Of a stretch of 64,000 nt of DNA, positions 62,207 to 64,000 are shown one piece after another. This DNA comes from an uncultured Acidobacteriota bacterium (GTDB lineage Bacteria; Acidobacteriota; Terriglobia; Bryobacterales; Bryobacteraceae). The stretch is from assembly GCA_902826605.1 (NCBI GenBank), contig CADEFM010000007.1, positions 114,466-178,465 on the forward strand, written 5' to 3'. Positions within the stretch are counted from its first letter, which is position 1, and the number at the start of each line of letters is the position of its first letter. The notes under the pieces were generated by a model. It made no database searches. It saw only the letters and a list, made by a program, of their open reading frames with translations, and was not told where the DNA came from. The position numbers were made by a program, and so were the translations under genes.

Positions 62207-62357
62207 GTACTATTGTGCCACTACACGTCTTGCGTTTCCTCTTCGATTCCAGTTCTAATAATGGCGAGATGATCTGATCTTTAAGGGGAACCCACGCGCA
62301 TCATAGTTCACCACCGAGCTCGCCGCCTCCCGAGCGGAACGTTATTTCGACGTTAAG

Positions 62358-63299
62358 GTGGTGAATCCCTTTGTCGATGAAATGACTATGGACGAAACTC
62401 CTGAGCGCCCTGGATACTCCCGGCATCGTCGCGGAATCTTGATCGCGGCAATTCTGTTGGTTGCGGCGTTCGCTTGGCTGGGCTTGCGGACTCCGGTGGA
62501 ACGGGCCCGGGATTTTTATCGGGCGATTTATTTTCCGGTTGGCGGGTCCGTGCTCAGCCTCTTCGAAAACCCCTTCAAAAGATGGGGTGTTATCGGAGCC
62601 GGTGTCTATGAACTTCAGCCGGGCGTTTCAATTTATCTCGATCCCGCCGATTTCATTGGTAATTTTGCTCTACGGGCGGGAGATTGGGAAAAATTCGAAT
62701 GGGACTGGATCACGCCGTACCTGCCAGCCGGCGGCGTCTTCGTGGATGTGGGTGCGCATGTGGGAACCTATTCGCTGAAGGCCGCTAAAGCGATAGGCGA
62801 GCACGGGCGGGTGATCGCGATCGAGCCAAATCCCGCCACCGCCGCGCATCTTCGGCAGGGCATCGCAGCCAGCCGGCGGGGAAATGTGACCGTCGTCGAG
62901 GCTGCCTGTGGCGAGCAACGCTCCCGCATGAAATTATTTACTTCAACGGCGATCAATACCGGCATGACGTCGTTCTCCAGCGAAAATGCTAGCCACACCG
63001 TGGTGCCTTATTCCTCCGTGGAGGTCGATGTGATTCCGCTGGACGATATCCTATCGCCGCTCAATTTGCAACGCGTCGACGTATTGAAAGTGGATACGGA
63101 GGGCGCGGAAACCATGGTGCTGCGCAGCGCTCGCGCATCTGTCGCCCGCTTCCATCCCATCATCGTCGTGGAGACAGTGGAAAGCCAGCTGCAAGAGCTT
63201 CACAGCAGCCTTCAGGAATTGGAAGACCTGCTGCGCTCCTACGGCTACCAGAAAACAAAGACCACCGTGTACAACGCGTTGTGGATTCCGGCGCGATAG
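62358..63299 (+). CDS. FkbM-family methyltransferase, membrane-anchored
   Basis: The protein has 313 residues from GTG 62358 or 305 from ATG 62382. One N-terminal helix (about 27-44, GILIAAILLVAAFAWLGL) anchors it. The FkbM methyltransferase domain shows GGVFVDVGAHVGTYSLKAAKAIGEHGRVIAIEPNPATAAHLRQ (SAM-binding motifs I and II), and VDVLKVDTEGAETMVL. It likely methylates a sugar hydroxyl of an envelope polysaccharide. No sugar gene cluster is adjacent. Confidence 0.88.
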   Translation: MVNPFVDEMTMDETPERPGYSRHRRGILIAAILLVAAFAWLGLRTPVERARDFYRAIYFPVGGSVLSLFENPFKRWGVIGAGVYELQPGVSIYLDPADFIGNFALRAGDWEKFEWDWITPYLPAGGVFVDVGAHVGTYSLKAAKAIGEHGRVIAIEPNPATAAHLRQGIAASRRGNVTVVEAACGEQRSRMKLFTSTAINTGMTSFSSENASHTVVPYSSVEVDVIPLDDILSPLNLQRVDVLKVDTEGAETMVLRSARASVARFHPIIVVETVESQLQELHSSLQELEDLLRSYGYQKTKTTVYNALWIPAR

Positions 63300-63370
63300 C
63301 GGATTGTTCGGCGCGATGACCCTTGCGCGCGGCTTGCTCTTCCAGTTCTAATGACATAAAGGAGCGCGCC

Positions 63371-64000
63371 ATCTTTCAACTTTCCGTCCTGGCTTCATCG
63401 AGCTCCGGCAACTCATCGCTGGTTGCCACCGATCGGACACGTCTCCTGGTAGACGCCGGGCTTTCGCGTAAGGAAACATTTGAGCGCCTGCTCGCCATCG
63501 GCGTCGCGCCGGAATCGTTGACGGCAATTCTGATCACGCACGAACACAGCGATCATATTGGGGGATTGCAACTCATCGCGAAAAAGCTGGATATCCCGGT
63601 CTACGTTTCCCGGCTCACCGCGCCCACTATTCCGTGGGACGAAAATTACGCGCCGAAGCTTGAAACGTTCGCCGCAGGCTCATGCTTCCCCATCGGCGAT
63701 ATTGACGTAACTTCTTTTACGATCCCCCACGACGCGGTCGATCCCGTGGGGTTCACGTTTCAGGCGCAAGGCTTGAAGATCGCGATCGCGACGGACTTGG
63801 GCTACATGCCGGATTCGGTGCGTTTTCACCTCCGCGGGGCCGATGTTCTGCTGCTGGAATCGAATCACGATTTGGACATGTTGAAGGTTGGCCCTTATCC
63901 CTGGTCGATCAAACAGCGCATCATGGGCCGCATGGGGCATTTGTCGAACGACGTCGCGTGCTCATTCATCCGTGACGATCTGGATGCCCGCACGTCGGCG
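63371..64000 (+). CDS. WalJ/YycJ-type MBL-fold metallo-hydrolase (partial)
   Basis: The frame is open from the ATC at 63371 to the window end (210 codons); the C-terminus is missing. AAAGGAG at 63358-63364 sits 6 bases ahead of ATC. No ATG or GTG fits; a TTG at 63323 is the only alternative. The residues QLSVLASSSSGNSSLVATD, THEHSDHIGG (HxHxDH at 57-62) and LLESNHDLDML, GPYPWSIKQRI and GHLSN are typical of WalJ/YycJ, a DNA-binding exonuclease-like hydrolase linked to replication-repair coordination. Confidence 0.8.
   Translation, partial: MFQLSVLASSSSGNSSLVATDRTRLLVDAGLSRKETFERLLAIGVAPESLTAILITHEHSDHIGGLQLIAKKLDIPVYVSRLTAPTIPWDENYAPKLETFAAGSCFPIGDIDVTSFTIPHDAVDPVGFTFQAQGLKIAIATDLGYMPDSVRFHLRGADVLLLESNHDLDMLKVGPYPWSIKQRIMGRMGHLSNDVACSFIRDDLDARTSA

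Noticed and set aside
1..64000. CRISPR arrays, insertion sequences, integrases and prophage
   Set aside because: No regularly spaced repeats other than the coding repeat at 6-254, and no transposase or integrase motif in the genes read.

Overview
The window is about 64 kb of GC-rich, densely packed bacterial chromosome. The mix of genes points to an acidobacterium, most likely of the Bryobacterales/Solibacter type. Pointers are a fused LptF-LptG permease, paired TldD-like proteins, hopanoid-modification genes (hpnJ, hpnI), a PEP-CTERM protein, a TonB-type protein, and many Tat-like and Sec-exported hydrolases. Several starts are GTG or TTG. This assignment is an inference; no rRNA or other taxonomic marker lies in the window. 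I saw no prophage, insertion sequence, CRISPR array or replication origin.

Layout. 1-3.9 kb: the tail of a gene for a perfectly repeated 15-residue protein, a membrane protein, a small zinc-binding protein, a GNAT acetyltransferase, accD and, convergent to it, mtgA. 4.0-9.9 kb: two tandem TldD-like genes (the second lacks the metal motif), then lptF-lptG fused in one frame. 10-15.2 kb: a TIM-barrel isomerase-like protein, a SnoaL-like protein, an RMD1-like membrane protein, an aromatic-acid type MFS transporter, rpmE, and a small HU-like plus HU/TIR gene pair. 15.4-18.2 kb: a tiny exported lysine-rich protein with a strong terminator, and comEC. 18.4-25.7 kb: a co-directional, partly overlapping cluster with hpnJ, two half-size drug/metabolite-type transporters, hpnI, lpxB and a catalytically dead M1-peptidase-like protein. 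This looks like an envelope-lipid operon.

25.8-34.4 kb holds exported enzymes and envelope proteins: a serine hydrolase, a cyclase, a glycine-zipper lipoprotein, a PEP-CTERM protein, a dienelactone hydrolase, an N-acyl-D-amino-acid deacylase type amidohydrolase, a TonB-like protein and an MmgE/PrpD protein. 34.4-38.1 kb: a copper chaperone and copA, then queC-queE. 38.2-44.6 kb: a VOC protein, mutY and uvrA (divergent, both with TTG starts), a symmetric six-cysteine mini-protein coupled to a beta-propeller protein, and an M23 peptidase. 44.8-45.4 kb: an AT-rich-led vapBC-like pair whose toxin has decayed. 45.4-53.6 kb: a DCC/lipase-maturation-factor fusion and a four-gene MoxR-DUF58-VWA-VWA operon. 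53.7-64 kb: DUF6496, a 24-residue membrane micro-protein, a helical protein with a large catalase, Usp-SulP, a DoxX-like protein, tRNA-Ser(TGA), a eukaryote-like long guaA, an FkbM methyltransferase and a partial walJ/yycJ-type metallo-hydrolase that seems to start at ATC.

Most lipid, envelope and export genes suggest heavy investment in the outer membrane: LPS transport (lptFG, lpxB), hopanoid head groups (hpnI/hpnJ), peptidoglycan (mtgA, M23) and fatty-acid supply (accD). The least explained items are the HU/TIR pair, the repeat protein at the left edge, the two half-transporters inside the hopanoid cluster and the very small proteins.
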